Positions 28,689-38,176 of a stretch of 64,000 bases of DNA are shown here, piece after piece. Every line of letters begins with the position of its first letter. Position 1 is the first letter of the stretch. Under the pieces are notes generated by a model. That model saw only the letters and a list, made by a program, of their open reading frames with translations, was not told where the DNA came from and did no database searches. Both the position numbers and the translations under genes were made by a program. The stretch comes from Paulinella micropora (taxonomy: Eukaryota > Cercozoa > Imbricatea > Euglyphida > Paulinellidae), in the NCBI GenBank assembly GCA_019918135.1, contig WBZZ01000144.1:129171-193170 (forward strand), written 5' to 3'.

Positions 28689-30047
28689 ATGTGGAGCGAA
28701 GATGACAAGAAGTTTGTTAGGCAGTTAAGAGTTGCTACTACTGAAAGTAAAATTTATGAGGTCGTGTCCAACTTCTACGATAGCGAATTAAAACCAAGTA
28801 TAGCCTTTCATAATGCTATTATATCTTTATTTAGCACACCAACTAGTGATGAAGAGGTGCTTGAGGCACTAAAGGTGATATATCCTAAATATGCTATCGT
28901 GTATCCAAACTTGAATAGTAGAAGGCAAAGACTTTCTGAGGTGAGAAAAAAAGCAATAGAGCCCAACCAAAGTGAAAAAGTATATGAAATGAGCAAACTG
29001 GATAAGTATTTTAATCTAAATGAAGACGAGCGGATTGATATCGTTGAGGGGTATAAGAAAGACGTCAAAGCTAAAAATGAACAAAAAATACAGATTGATG
29101 TCCGCGATGTAATGGCTAAAATGAACGATATGATATTAAGTAATGACCCTTATCTTAAACTACTTGCTTTGATGATAGCAATTGGAGCAAGGCCTGTGGA
29201 AATATTTGACAAAAACACGTATGAATTAATACCAGATAAACCGAGTTGGTTGCGAGTGAATAACCTAGCGAAAAAGAGAGAAGGACAAAAAAAGAATTGG
29301 ACTGAGAGGCCTGTTGTCCTTTTTACTCCCCAGTTTGTAATAAAACAAGTAAATTCAATACGAAACCATTTCAAAAAGAAAAAAGCAGTTATCATTAACA
29401 AAGAAGGGGTGCTTGATAAGCAAAAGAACAATGAACTAAACAAAAGGATTATTAAAATCTTCCCATGGCTATCGGACTACACGCAGAAAAGCAGTATGTT
29501 GCGAAAACTATATGCTAGTTTGTCGTATAGTAATTTCGCCAATCCGAAATTAGAGAATTTTAATACGTGGGTTTCAAATGTGTTGGGGCACGGCGATATG
29601 CTCACCAGTTTTAGTTATTCGTGGGTTAATGTGGCCGACCCTGAAGAAATTAAGGCAGAAGGGATTAAAACAGAATTAGAGGAGTTAAGACGCAAAATAG
29701 ATTTATATTTAAATTTAAATAATACTAATGAAATTAAAAGCAATCTAGATAACAACGCGGAAGAATGTAGTTATATACCATTAGGTAAAAGCGCTAGTAG
29801 AGAGGATAAGTATAAATTGCTTGAGCAGATTTACAATGATAACCCGAATATTACAAATACTAAACTGAGAAAGTTAAGCGGGATTGGAGCCGTTATTGTC
29901 AATACGTTTATTAAAGAGAAGAGGGGCGAAGCGACGAAGAGCGACAGCGAAGAGAGTAAAGCGACGAAGAGCGAAGCAAAAAAAGAAGAGGAAACAAAAG
30001 CACCATTAAGACGAAGCACGAGAAATAAAAAGAAGGTTAATACTTAA
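28689..30047 (+). CDS. Element B: protelomerase-like (telomere resolvase) tyrosine recombinase
   Basis: Start chosen at the ATG at 28689 (MWSEDDKKFVRQL, 452 aa); a TTG seven codons upstream overlaps the methyltransferase. Counted from that TTG, a helical N-terminal domain (1-150) precedes the catalytic domain: Arg175 in MIAIGARPVEIFDKN, Lys202/203 in NNLAKKREGQKK, Arg279 in SSMLRKLYASLSY, His308 in VLGHGDMLTS and Tyr317 in FSYSWV. The usual HxxR box of phage integrases is SxxR here, with R followed by K and Y. This departs from integrases in the way known telomere resolvases do. His-to-Tyr spacing is nine, as in XerD and, as I recall, TelK. The C-terminus has a possible helix-turn-helix (TNTKLRKLSGIGAVIVNTFI) and a Lys/Glu tail. 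Its presence with long terminal palindromes supports the resolvase call. An ordinary integrase remains possible. Confidence 0.72.
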   Translation: MWSEDDKKFVRQLRVATTESKIYEVVSNFYDSELKPSIAFHNAIISLFSTPTSDEEVLEALKVIYPKYAIVYPNLNSRRQRLSEVRKKAIEPNQSEKVYEMSKLDKYFNLNEDERIDIVEGYKKDVKAKNEQKIQIDVRDVMAKMNDMILSNDPYLKLLALMIAIGARPVEIFDKNTYELIPDKPSWLRVNNLAKKREGQKKNWTERPVVLFTPQFVIKQVNSIRNHFKKKKAVIINKEGVLDKQKNNELNKRIIKIFPWLSDYTQKSSMLRKLYASLSYSNFANPKLENFNTWVSNVLGHGDMLTSFSYSWVNVADPEEIKAEGIKTELEELRRKIDLYLNLNNTNEIKSNLDNNAEECSYIPLGKSASREDKYKLLEQIYNDNPNITNTKLRKLSGIGAVIVNTFIKEKRGEATKSDSEESKATKSEAKKEEETKAPLRRSTRNKKKVNT

Positions 30048-30312
30048 CAACGATTAAAGGCGGTTCGTGATATCTCGCCCTAATATTAGACTCTCTTCTA
30101 TAGCAATTAATGGAACAAATCGTGAAAAACTGAACACCATCTTCATTATCAATATCAACTGCTATGATAGGAGGATGTGATTGGAATGTGCGAGACAAAC
30201 CGCATATATTACAAAATTCTTTTTTATAATCAATCTTGGACGTCTCTGAATAAACAAATGTCCTTATATGTCCAACTATATCACTCGGCAATTCGCGTAT
30301 TATTATCGGCAT
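30037..30312 (-). CDS. Element B: small zinc-binding protein with F-box-like start
   Basis: 91 residues. The N-terminus IIIRELPSDIVGHIRTFVYS resembles the first helix of an F-box or similar LP-x-D-I motif. The rest holds FCNICGLSR and ICSINCYRRE, two Cys pairs that could bind one zinc. It is convergent with the recombinase gene (11-bp overlap) and divergent from the attachment gene. If the F-box reading is right it could target host proteins for ubiquitination, but this is weak. Confidence 0.5.
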   Translation of the reverse strand: MPIIIRELPSDIVGHIRTFVYSETSKIDYKKEFCNICGLSRTFQSHPPIIAVDIDNEDGVQFFTICSINCYRRESNIRARYHEPPLIVVKY

Positions 30313-30330
30313 GATTTTATATTCAACTTA

Positions 30331-30340
30331 TATTATATAA
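30331..30340 (+). promoter_or_regulatory. TATA-type promoter of the attachment protein
   Basis: tattatataa, seven bases before the ATG at 30347. Same class as the other element promoters. Confidence 0.5.
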
Positions 30341-30346
30341 CAAAAA

Positions 30347-31582
30347 ATGAATTTGTTTGGTCAAAGCACGAATACGACATCGTCATCAACTACATCGTCA
30401 TCTTCTTCTTCATTATCAACGGATGCTATAAAAGACGCATTACCTACAACGGCCTTCGGAGAATTGCGAACGGCCACTTTGTCGCCAGTATTACAAAATG
30501 TCTTCACATATGGTATTAATACACGTTTCTTTGACAAAACAGAAACAAACGGCGGGGTGGTATCGTCTGCTAATTCAATGGCGGTTTTAACGACATCGGC
30601 CTCAGGTAATTCAACTGCGCAGATTACGACAATTGAAAGAGCAAAATATAGAAGTGGTATGGGTTTGGTTGCTAGATTCTCCGCATTGTTTCCATCATCT
30701 ATCGCCGCAGATAGTTTCAATTGCGATATTGGCATAGGCACACCAGCAGACAATTTATGTTTTAGACAATCAAGTTTGGGAATGTCTGTTGTAAGTACGG
30801 CGGGGAGTGTTGAAAATGCGGTTAGTCAATATGCGTGGAATGTTGATAAATGTAATAATACTGGAAATTTCCCCGCGATTGATTTTACCAAATTGAATGT
30901 GTTTGAAATAGTTGTTCAGTATCTGGGTAGCGGTCAAATTACATTCAAAATTGAAAACCCGCGCACTGGACGAATGGAGGTAATTCATGCTATTAAATAC
31001 GCAAGCACTGCTACTACTCCATCATTAGATCAGGCGGCGTTTGCTATTTATGCGAAGGCGTATTCGTCAAGCCTTCAATCCGTTGTAATGAAAACGGCGA
31101 GTATGTTTTTGGCAGTTGAGGGAAACATTGACCGCACTATTGCTATAACCAATTCGTATGACAATGTCAAAACTATAGGAGCAACTGAAAATGCCATATT
31201 TACTATTAGAAACCGCGCCACATTCAACAGCAAAACAAACTATAACATAATCTACTTTGAGAATTTGTGTATCAGCATTTCTGATACTAAAACATGTATC
31301 GCGAGAATTATTCTTAACACCACATTGGGAGGAACACCTTCTTATTCAAATTACGATACAAACACATCGTTAGCAGAGGTTGATACGGCGGGGACAACAA
31401 GAACGGGTGGAAGTGTGATATTTACATATGTGTTGTCTGGTGGTTCATCTATATACATTGATTTGTCTCAATATAATATCAAGATAGGGTCAGGTAAGAC
31501 ATTTACTATATCCGCACAAAATACAAGCGGTGGGACGGCGAGCATTTACGCTTCATTAAACTGGATTGAAGACCAAATTTAA
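30347..31582 (+). CDS. Element B: attachment/surface structural protein
   Basis: 411 residues, intact. Ser/Thr-rich start (residues 8-25), then FGELRTATLSPVLQNVFTYG, KYRSGMGLVARFSALFP, IGIGTPADNLCFRQ, TKLNVFEIVVQYLGSGQITF and IENPRTGRMEVIHAIKYAS, followed by a beta-rich C-terminal domain. The pattern matches conserved proteins I recall from giant viruses and related phage-like proteins, thought to be virion surface components. That family link is from memory. A truncated relative lies in element A (4195-5108). Transcribed opposite to the capsid genes and preceded by its own TATA motif. Confidence 0.65.
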   Translation: MNLFGQSTNTTSSSTTSSSSSSLSTDAIKDALPTTAFGELRTATLSPVLQNVFTYGINTRFFDKTETNGGVVSSANSMAVLTTSASGNSTAQITTIERAKYRSGMGLVARFSALFPSSIAADSFNCDIGIGTPADNLCFRQSSLGMSVVSTAGSVENAVSQYAWNVDKCNNTGNFPAIDFTKLNVFEIVVQYLGSGQITFKIENPRTGRMEVIHAIKYASTATTPSLDQAAFAIYAKAYSSSLQSVVMKTASMFLAVEGNIDRTIAITNSYDNVKTIGATENAIFTIRNRATFNSKTNYNIIYFENLCISISDTKTCIARIILNTTLGGTPSYSNYDTNTSLAEVDTAGTTRTGGSVIFTYVLSGGSSIYIDLSQYNIKIGSGKTFTISAQNTSGGTASIYASLNWIEDQI

Positions 31583-31608
31583 ACAAAAAAAGAAGGATAT
31601 TATTTATA

Positions 31609-31857
31609 TTATATCATAAAATATTGTATTTGCGCGTCAAATTTCTTTTCTATCTCTATTGACATTTTTTTTATGCATTCAAAATCTTTGTTTTTGATTA
31701 ACTTTTCTGTTATACGTGCGTGATTTCTCTTCAAATATATGTAAAACTGATCAATATTAACACCGCAGGGGATTTGCTCTTTATGTTGTTGTCGTCGGCA
31801 TGAGTTGATGTTTTTGATTAGAGTAAATAGTATATCTAAATTTTGTATGTAGGTCAT
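31609..31857 (-). CDS. Element B: hypothetical protein, 82 aa
   Basis: Small, mostly helical, basic ORF (MTYIQNLDILFTLIKNINSC...) with an ATG preceded by tatagatata. It lies at the downstream end of the minus-strand capsid cluster. No recognised domain. Confidence 0.5.
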   Translation of the reverse strand: MTYIQNLDILFTLIKNINSCRRQQHKEQIPCGVNIDQFYIYLKRNHARITEKLIKNKDFECIKKMSIEIEKKFDAQIQYFMI

Positions 31858-31880
31858 TATATCTATACATTTTTTTTTGC

Positions 31881-32678
31881 TTAAGCATGATACACCTTTA
31901 AGAGAATACTAACTTCAAAATTGACAGGACATTCAAGCACTTCACCGCCCGCATTTCTAATGACGATGTCAATGGATCGTAAGGATTTGGTACTATTAAA
32001 CGGGACGTAATCTGCGATGTCGTTTGATGATTCAAAGTAGCACTGGACTCCATAAGGTTTGTCTAGATTCACTTTACCGACCACGGAGAAATTACCATTT
32101 GCTTCAACTAAACCAGACTGATTTAAAGCACGGCTATGGACATAAACTGCCGTTTCACCGATTAGATTGACTATGGATTGCATGGTGCTACTCGCCGCCG
32201 CCGAGATATCGGCAGTTAGTCCTATCTTGTCTCTAATCGTGCTATTATCATAATCAAAAGCATACGTATCACCAGTGAAAGCGAAATTCAATTTATTAAC
32301 GGAGTTCAAAGTTATAACTACGGAGTTTGGGGTAATTGCTGAATTAATCGCAGTTTGAAGAGCGGTAATAAATGTATCAATGGTGTATTGATTTTCTGTT
32401 ATGATTGCCGTTTTTGTAGCCGATCCAGTTGTTTTAATCAATGTGAGAGTGTTGGCATAACTCGGTATGTTTGGGAAAACGTTTGGGATAGAGATACTTT
32501 TAACGACATAAGCACTGATTATATCAATATTACGACCAGTTGCTGGTAAATCAACGACGAACCGGCCATTGTGAGTAGAAGCGGATTTGGATTCTGTTTT
32601 ATCACTTGAGGAGACGCGAAGGAGGAAATTTTTGCGGGTGCGCTTTTCATCTTCAAGATTGCTTATTGTAAATGACAT
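31881..32678 (-). CDS. Element B: minor capsid (penton) protein
   Basis: 265 residues, intact. The N-terminus FLLRVSSSDKTESKSASTHN is followed by GRFVVDLPATGRNIDIISAY, VKSISIPNVFPNIPSYANTL and many beta strands. This is the pattern of PLV and polinton single jelly-roll penton proteins (R-V-S-S-x-D start, then a strand ending in S-I/V-P-N). The C-terminus ends in a strand (VNFEVSILLKVYHA). It lies 44 bp downstream of the major capsid gene on the same strand, the usual order in these viruses. A TATA motif (32682-32692) precedes the ATG. Confidence 0.75.
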   Translation of the reverse strand: MSFTISNLEDEKRTRKNFLLRVSSSDKTESKSASTHNGRFVVDLPATGRNIDIISAYVVKSISIPNVFPNIPSYANTLTLIKTTGSATKTAIITENQYTIDTFITALQTAINSAITPNSVVITLNSVNKLNFAFTGDTYAFDYDNSTIRDKIGLTADISAAASSTMQSIVNLIGETAVYVHSRALNQSGLVEANGNFSVVGKVNLDKPYGVQCYFESSNDIADYVPFNSTKSLRSIDIVIRNAGGEVLECPVNFEVSILLKVYHA

Positions 32679-32681
32679 TGC

Positions 32682-32692
32682 TATATATTATA
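32682..32692 (-). promoter_or_regulatory. TATA-type promoter of the minor capsid gene
   Basis: ttataatatat on the minus strand, directly upstream of the ATG at 32678. Matches the core seen before most genes of elements A-C. Confidence 0.5.
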
Positions 32693-32721
32693 AAATATTA
32701 TATTCTAATTTTTAATTTTTT

Positions 32722-34143
32722 TTATTGTTTGACGACACAGCGAGATGGATAGATAGACGCGACTTTAACATATTTCAACCAAGCGGTGATGGCACGATTA
32801 GCATCATAATCAGAAGCATAACGAATAGTAATTTCCGCAGTTCGCGAGTTATTAACCGCAAGACCAGACGCTCCAATATGTGGCGACTGATTGAGTGTCT
32901 GGATAATGGTAGCAAATCCTGAGTTAGATGTAAGTCCCGTTTTATCCCCAGTAGAATACCACTTACGAAAGTTTTCAAGAGAAACAGATGAAGACATGTA
33001 AGCATCACGAATGCCCATGGTCGCTTGAAGATTGTTAATATACAATTCGGCACATCCTCGTTGAACGGCAGCCAGAAGATCGGTGCTTCCTCCAAGTTCC
33101 ATCTTCTGCTGTGGAGCATACCAATCACCAATACGGCACTGATACTGCTTATAATTCATTTGAGCAGTTCCAAGGTTATCAATATTAGCATTGTCAGCGA
33201 GCACGTTTTGCGTGATTATATACAAGCACTGAGCACGTGCTACTGCCTTATTTATTTGAAGATTAAAATCATCAGATGTGGCAGGATTTGCCTTTTGATT
33301 GTAATATGTTTCATAAGTGTATGGGAGTCCATCCTTGCTTCCCATCTGCTCCATAACATTTCTCTGGACGGCGGGAGCAAGAGAGAATGTCTCCAACATA
33401 ACCACTGGATTTGATATTGTGAAAGTCAAAGCGGAACCATTAAAAGCAGCAGGAATAGAAGAAGTTTTTCCATCACCACTTCCAATAATAGTAAATGCTT
33501 CCTGAGGCGGAGCAAATGTCAAGCGAAGCCTCATACCACTAACCAAAGAGGGAGGAATGAGAGTTTCTTCATTAAACACTCCCGAAAAGTAATGAAGAGG
33601 AATACAAACTTTCAAGTATTGGCCAGTCGCAACGGCCGTGGGAGTATTAACCGCAAAATCAACGACTGAATTGTCGGTAATATTCGCATTAACTTCAACA
33701 GGCTCTCTCTGTCCCGCCATCTGTGCCTGTCGGCGATAATCAAAAGGATAATGCCACGGGAGAGTATTTCGCACCAGTTTATTCAAATCTTCAATTCGTT
33801 CAAGTTCGCTACCATCCTTACTTTCCAACAGAAATCTTTCAAAAATAGCGGTTGCGGGTGTGTTTTGAAAACCGATCGCGCAGTTATTCCCTGCGGTCGT
33901 AACCAACCCGTCGGCCTTGACATCAAATGTTAAATAGCAATTCTTTCCATAAACAAAGTCCGTGGAGGCTTGGAGGGTAAAAATCATTTCAGTCCCCGAC
34001 GCACTAGTATAAGTCTGCTGGTCGGCGAAGTTCTTCTTAAAGATACTTCCCTGCTCAGTGAGTGCTAGATTTGCTGGCAACTCATACCTGAGGTTGTTGA
34101 GGGTCATCAACTCCTCCGTATTCTTACTATCCTTCCCTTCCAT
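32722..34143 (-). CDS. MCP: Element B: major capsid protein (double jelly-roll)
   Basis: 473 residues, intact. N-terminal LNNLRYELPANLALTEQGSI, then MIFTLQASTDFVYGKNCYLT (first jelly-roll strands), LVRNTLPWHYPFDYRRQAQM, LKVCIPLHYFSGVFNEETLI, MRLRLTFAPPQEAF, FTISNPVVMLETFSLAPAVQ and a C-terminal second barrel ending in TAWLKYVKVASIYPSRCVVK. The length, the repeated L/I-x-F strands and the P-L-x-Y-F-S-G loop fit the capsid proteins of Polinton-like viruses and virophages, which trimerise into pseudo-hexamers. There are no frameshifts, unlike the ATPase and primase of the same element, so the capsid is apparently still under constraint or younger than those mutations. Upstream AT-rich stretch agtataataag at about 34172-34182. 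Confidence 0.82.
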   Translation of the reverse strand: MEGKDSKNTEELMTLNNLRYELPANLALTEQGSIFKKNFADQQTYTSASGTEMIFTLQASTDFVYGKNCYLTFDVKADGLVTTAGNNCAIGFQNTPATAIFERFLLESKDGSELERIEDLNKLVRNTLPWHYPFDYRRQAQMAGQREPVEVNANITDNSVVDFAVNTPTAVATGQYLKVCIPLHYFSGVFNEETLIPPSLVSGMRLRLTFAPPQEAFTIIGSGDGKTSSIPAAFNGSALTFTISNPVVMLETFSLAPAVQRNVMEQMGSKDGLPYTYETYYNQKANPATSDDFNLQINKAVARAQCLYIITQNVLADNANIDNLGTAQMNYKQYQCRIGDWYAPQQKMELGGSTDLLAAVQRGCAELYINNLQATMGIRDAYMSSSVSLENFRKWYSTGDKTGLTSNSGFATIIQTLNQSPHIGASGLAVNNSRTAEITIRYASDYDANRAITAWLKYVKVASIYPSRCVVKQ

Positions 34144-34220
34144 TTTTTTGTTGTTGTGGTTGTAGAAATTACACGGCTTATTATACTAATAAAAAAATAA
34201 TAGAAATTAAAAATAATTAT

Positions 34221-34619
34221 TTATTCGCCTGAAACGGAATGTTTAATAATATCAACTGAATTTTGTATATTGTCAAGTCTCGCATCTTGTGGCGAAGTCA
34301 ATTGAAACTCTCTTGCCTCAGCATTTTGAACTGCTTTCTTTAAATAAGCCAAACTGCTAACGGCAGTGTCCAAATCAACAACATCCCCATTTTCTTTGTT
34401 ATCAGAAATGTCTGTTAATGTGTTTTGAATGGTGCTCTTCTCATGTGAGACAAGGTCGCCAAATTCGGTTAATGGTTGATTAACTAATGGGGCACCATTG
34501 CTAGTCCACAATTCAAACTGATTTAGTTGAAAACCATCACTCGCGGGTCGGTTTCCTTCGTTGAGTTTGTTAATAAACTCGTTAGACAATCTATTGGAGG
34601 CATGTGTGTTTTTAATCAT
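34221..34619 (-). CDS. Element B: conserved 132-aa virion-associated protein
   Basis: Intact and highly similar to 50912-51310 in element C. Shared blocks include NEFINKLNE/GFINKLNEA, RPASDGFQLNQ, LTEFGDLVSHEKSTIQNTLT and AREFQLTSPQD. Mostly helical with a central disordered part. It is conserved in sequence and position (between the Lys/Pro-rich protein and the capsid gene) in two elements, and in C it is the only gene without a break in that stretch. Probably a capsid-associated or scaffolding protein. Function unknown. Confidence 0.6.
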   Translation of the reverse strand: MIKNTHASNRLSNEFINKLNEGNRPASDGFQLNQFELWTSNGAPLVNQPLTEFGDLVSHEKSTIQNTLTDISDNKENGDVVDLDTAVSSLAYLKKAVQNAEAREFQLTSPQDARLDNIQNSVDIIKHSVSGE

Positions 34620-34675
34620 CGTATATATGTAAGTTGATTTTTTTCTAATTTAAATCAACTTTAAAATATATTTTA

Positions 34676-35269
34676 TCAATTACCATTAATTATTTTTTTC
34701 ATAATTTGTAAATTCTGGTGCGTAATTCTTTCCTCTTTCATTTTCTTTAAATCCGCTATGGCTTGACTTACATCAATATCATTAGTTTGCGCAACCTTTT
34801 CAGTTGGTGGAGTTTCCTTAGAAGCATCTTCTATCGCTTCTATCTTGCTTGCTGGTGTTGTGGTAGTTTTTGTTGGCACAGAAACAGGAGTTGGATTGAC
34901 AGATTTGGGTAGGGATTGTTCCACCTTAGGTGCTGGAGACATTTCAACAGGTTTGGCATTTGGTTCGGGAGTTGAATTATTTGCCGATGCTATGTCTGGC
35001 GCCTTTCTTTTCAATGCTTCGTCTGGCACTTGGTCTGGTTGCCCGCTGGCAATAGGTTGTCCATTGTTCTTACTTTCCGATTTGCTTACTTTTGGCTTTA
35101 ATTGACACTTAATCTTACCACTCTTAATATCCGCTTCTATCTTCCTTACTGCTAAGTATTCGGGCGTTCCCTTGCGAATGGTTACGAATTTTCCTTGTGC
35201 GTTTTGTTTATGCCAAAGTGCGATTGCCTGATGATAGCAAGTTTTGTATAATTTAGTTGATTCCGTCAT
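34676..35269 (-). CDS. Element B: conserved protein with Pro/Lys-rich linker, 197 aa
   Basis: N-terminal domain (residues 1-60, ESTKLYKTCYHQAIALWHKQ) rich in aromatic and basic residues, then a long Pro/Ala/Lys/Ser linker, then a C-terminal helix (QAIADLKKMKEERITHQNLQI). Related to the broken copy at 50298-50887 in element C, with the N-terminal 60 residues most conserved. A TATA motif at 35272-35282 matches the one at 50285-50294 base for base in its core. Function unknown; position suggests a virion component. Confidence 0.6.
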   Translation of the reverse strand: MTESTKLYKTCYHQAIALWHKQNAQGKFVTIRKGTPEYLAVRKIEADIKSGKIKCQLKPKVSKSESKNNGQPIASGQPDQVPDEALKRKAPDIASANNSTPEPNAKPVEMSPAPKVEQSLPKSVNPTPVSVPTKTTTTPASKIEAIEDASKETPPTEKVAQTNDIDVSQAIADLKKMKEERITHQNLQIMKKIINGN

Positions 35270-35308
35270 GACATATATTATCGCAGAAAAAAATTTTAAT
35301 TTAATTTT

Positions 35309-36209
35309 TTACAGGTTTGTCATATCTCTATCCTTATTTAATCGCAATATAGTAGAGAAATTCTTTCTAAACTGAGTTGTTCTATCACTGGCAGTGTTGT
35401 TAATTGCTAGAAACGAATAAGGTTCTGCCGTAGCATATTTAACCATATTGTAAAATTCTTTTTTGGTGAGAAAAGGACTTTCATATTCATCGGCCAGTCT
35501 GTCAAGTTCGCTTCTCCTTACTCCATTAAAAATAATCATCCAATGGCAATTAATTCTTATTCTTCGTGGGAGTTGTGTATAACTCTGCGTTGCTACCCAG
35601 ACTGACACTTTAGCATGTGTTGAAGCGAAAAACAACTCAGTAAGCACTTCTGATTTGAGAAAAGTTTTACTCTGCGCGATGTCATCCAATAACAATAATA
35701 TTTTCGGTGCCTTCTTAAACCCTTTAGTTTTAATCAGTTCTTTTTGTTTAGTTAATATGTCTCATTAACTCAGGCTTATCCTCTTTGATTATGTCTTCTT
35801 TTTTTAACTTGAGAGTGTCTTCTAAAATCGGGCACGGGCTTAAGCAAAATACGACTATTCTATCGTAAAAACCTTTCAACATGTTCTTTTTTGCGAGTAG
35901 ATTACAAATCATAACTGATTTACCTCCGCCAGTGCTTGCACATATAACCATAGTCCCCATTGCTGGCAATATTCCTTCTTTTTGAATAGGGAGCAATTCA
36001 ACGCTATCTCTTTGTGTTTTAATCGGCTGTATTTCCAAGTCATTGTGAAATTTGGGCGGTTTTTTGCTATCTAACTCTGTTATTACTGGCCTGTCAATAG
36101 TAAATTCCTCGTGTGCTTTTTCTATGTTGGTTTTCTCCAGATTTTGCTTCAAAAGTGTTTTTCGTGGCAACTTGTTTGCTATTAATCCTTTACGTATGGA
36201 TTTAGGCAT
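35309..36209 (-). pseudogene. Element B: genome-packaging ATPase, one frameshift
   Basis: The N-terminal piece (35748-36209, start MPKSIRKGLIANKLPRK) has TMVICASTGGGKSVMICNLL, a clear Walker A. After a frameshift near 35762 the second piece (35309-35695) has ILLLLDDIAQSKTFLK (Walker B plus downstream), FFASTHAKVSVWVATQSYTQ (sensor) and DRTTQFRKNFSTILR. This is a FtsK/HerA-type packaging motor of the PLV class. Element C carries the relative at 49356-50260, where the frame is open across this spot, so here a single base has been lost or gained. The rest is intact. Confidence 0.8.
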
Positions 36210-36245
36210 CTAAAGTTGATTTAATTTAAATTAACTTTTCTTATA

Positions 36246-37585
36246 TTATGGGTTTTGAAAATAGTTTGGATTGTATCTATAATTATCATATTCGGCACCA
36301 AAGGGTTGGGGTGGTGAAGCATAATTATAGAAATAAGGAGAGTAAGGACTACCAAAAGCATAATTACTTGGAGGATTGACGAGCGGTTTAAAATCCTTTG
36401 TTTCTGGGCGAGTTTGAACCTGTCGCGGGATTTCCGCTGAGAAGTTTCGTGTTAGTCTGCGCTTCATTTTTGGTAATTCTCGTGTGTCTCTCATTCTGTT
36501 TTGAACGACGGCTCTATTGTATCTATTAAGCATAAAGTGATTATTTGTGTTGCTATAAAGTGTGTTATCTAGCAATTCAAAATCATTCTTGGTTTCTAGC
36601 ACACGATCGCGTCTTTGTTCGTTGCCTTTAATAAGTGGGTTAGTTTTTGAAGTGCCGATACCTCCATTCTGATCACTTGGCATAAGAAAACGAATAAGTG
36701 CCATCAAATCTTCTCTTTCATCGGCGGGGGATTTTCCCATAAGTTTATCAACCAATCGGTCAATATTTCTAATACTATCAACCATTTGGTCATTAGTTGT
36801 CGTGTTATCTGGGTCTTCTTTTAAATCATTCTGTGGCGGTTGAACAGGTTCTTCAACAAATCCGCTTGTTCTTGGCACTAGTGGCACTGGCAATGGTGCG
36901 GGTGTTGGTTGAGTTTGCGGTGGTTGAGTTTGCGGTGGTGCGGGTGTTGCTTGCGGTGGCGCTGGCGTTGCTTGCGGTGGATTAGTTTTTTCAACTTGAC
37001 TATCTTTTAATTCTAAATCTTCCAATTGCTTCATTTGTTCTGGTGTCAATTTACCCCGCATTTCTTCGTAAATTCTCTTATCCAAAATATCATCCGCATC
37101 TGCTACGTCTGACATACTAGCACCTTGATTTAGTGCCTGTTTAATGGCCTCCTCCCATCCAACTTTTGGATCGTCATAATTGGAAAGTTTAATTTTCTTT
37201 CCAGTTTTCTCTTTCAACGATTTAACAAATCCCTTTAAGTGCCTCTTTTGGGCGCCTTTATCGTCAAGTATGAGCAAGTTATTGCCCAGTCCAATAGTAT
37301 CTGCTACTACCATATTGTCTGAGTATGCGATCGGGACTTCAACGCTAAGATTTATATCTTTTTCTATACTTGGTGGAATATCTTTTATGCTCTGTGTATT
37401 TATTTTTCTCTAAAATTATTAATTGTAGTTTCATTTGCTGGCGCAATAAGAGAATATCCTTTCACGCCATCCGCTGTTTCTTGCGATTTAACCATTTTGT
37501 TAAAACCATCAACGAGTTCCGCATATTGTTTGCTGAATGTAGCAGGATTTACCGCTTTATTTACTTTAAATGTGGCATCCTTGTC
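36246..37585 (-). pseudogene. Element B: C-terminal half of the large PLA2-type virion protein
   Basis: The main ORF (36246-37313) begins at the second Met of a frame that is open upstream to about 37585. The upstream part (FSKQYAELVDGFNKMVKSQ, then VKGYSLIAPANETTINNF) matches the element C protein just after its phospholipase domain. Downstream: IGLGNNLLILDD, a Pro/Gln/Ala-rich linker, EDPDN, NIDRLVDKLMGKSPADERED and a Tyr/Asn/Pro-rich end (PYSPYFYNYASPPQPFGAEY). The N-terminal 500 or so residues, including the PLA2-like domain, are absent: the 37561-38132 gene directly abuts the truncated part. Probably a deletion in B. Confidence 0.7.
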
Positions 37586-38132
37586 TTATAATCTAACTTA
37601 CCATATTTAAGGGTAGGTCGGTGGTCTGGTGGTATGTGAGCATATCTGCTCTCGTGCCATTTCTTCATATCCTCCTGTAATATGGTGCGGTCTTCAACTT
37701 TCATGTACAAGAAGTTAAACGGGTCTTTTGATACTTTCAAATGTGCCGTTATTATTTCATAGCAACTATACCCACTCTCGGGTGGATTCCGCTTTGCTTT
37801 AATCGGCGTTTTCTTTTCCATAACTGGCATTTCTTTTTTGGCCAATTCTTCTCCTATGTTAGCCTTGATTTCGGTTATACCTGTTTCCTTCAAATCACTT
37901 TCTTTAAAAGGCGTAAATTCTTCCGCCTCATCAAAAACGATGCTCTTCAATGTATCAATGGGGGGCAATGAAACTTCAACGTTATCACCCGCGGGGGTTG
38001 TTCGGGTCGGTATTTTTCGTAAAATGCGACGATATCAGTTTTAAGTGATTTGCTTGTTGGTGGTTTAATATCGCTACTTAAATGAGTCCATTTTTCTATC
38101 GCATCTAAATAGTTTTGCTTAGTAGATAACAT
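37561..38132 (-). pseudogene. Element B: conserved PLV protein (KETGITEIKAN family), frameshifted
   Basis: The N-terminal piece (37947-38132, LSTKQNYLDAIEKWTHLSSD) and the main piece (37561-37968, FKESDLKETGITEIKANIGEE) are in different frames. The break is near 37990-38000, in a GGGGG run. It is related to the intact 139-aa gene in element A (5141-5560). The extra C-terminal domain (CYEIITAHLKVSKDPFNFLY, WHESRYAHIPPDHRPTLKYG) is absent in A. The end overlaps the truncated virion protein, in keeping with a deletion that fused the two regions. Confidence 0.65.
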
Positions 38133-38176
38133 ACTATATTAACTACAAGAAAAAAAAATCCGTTTTTATATATTGT

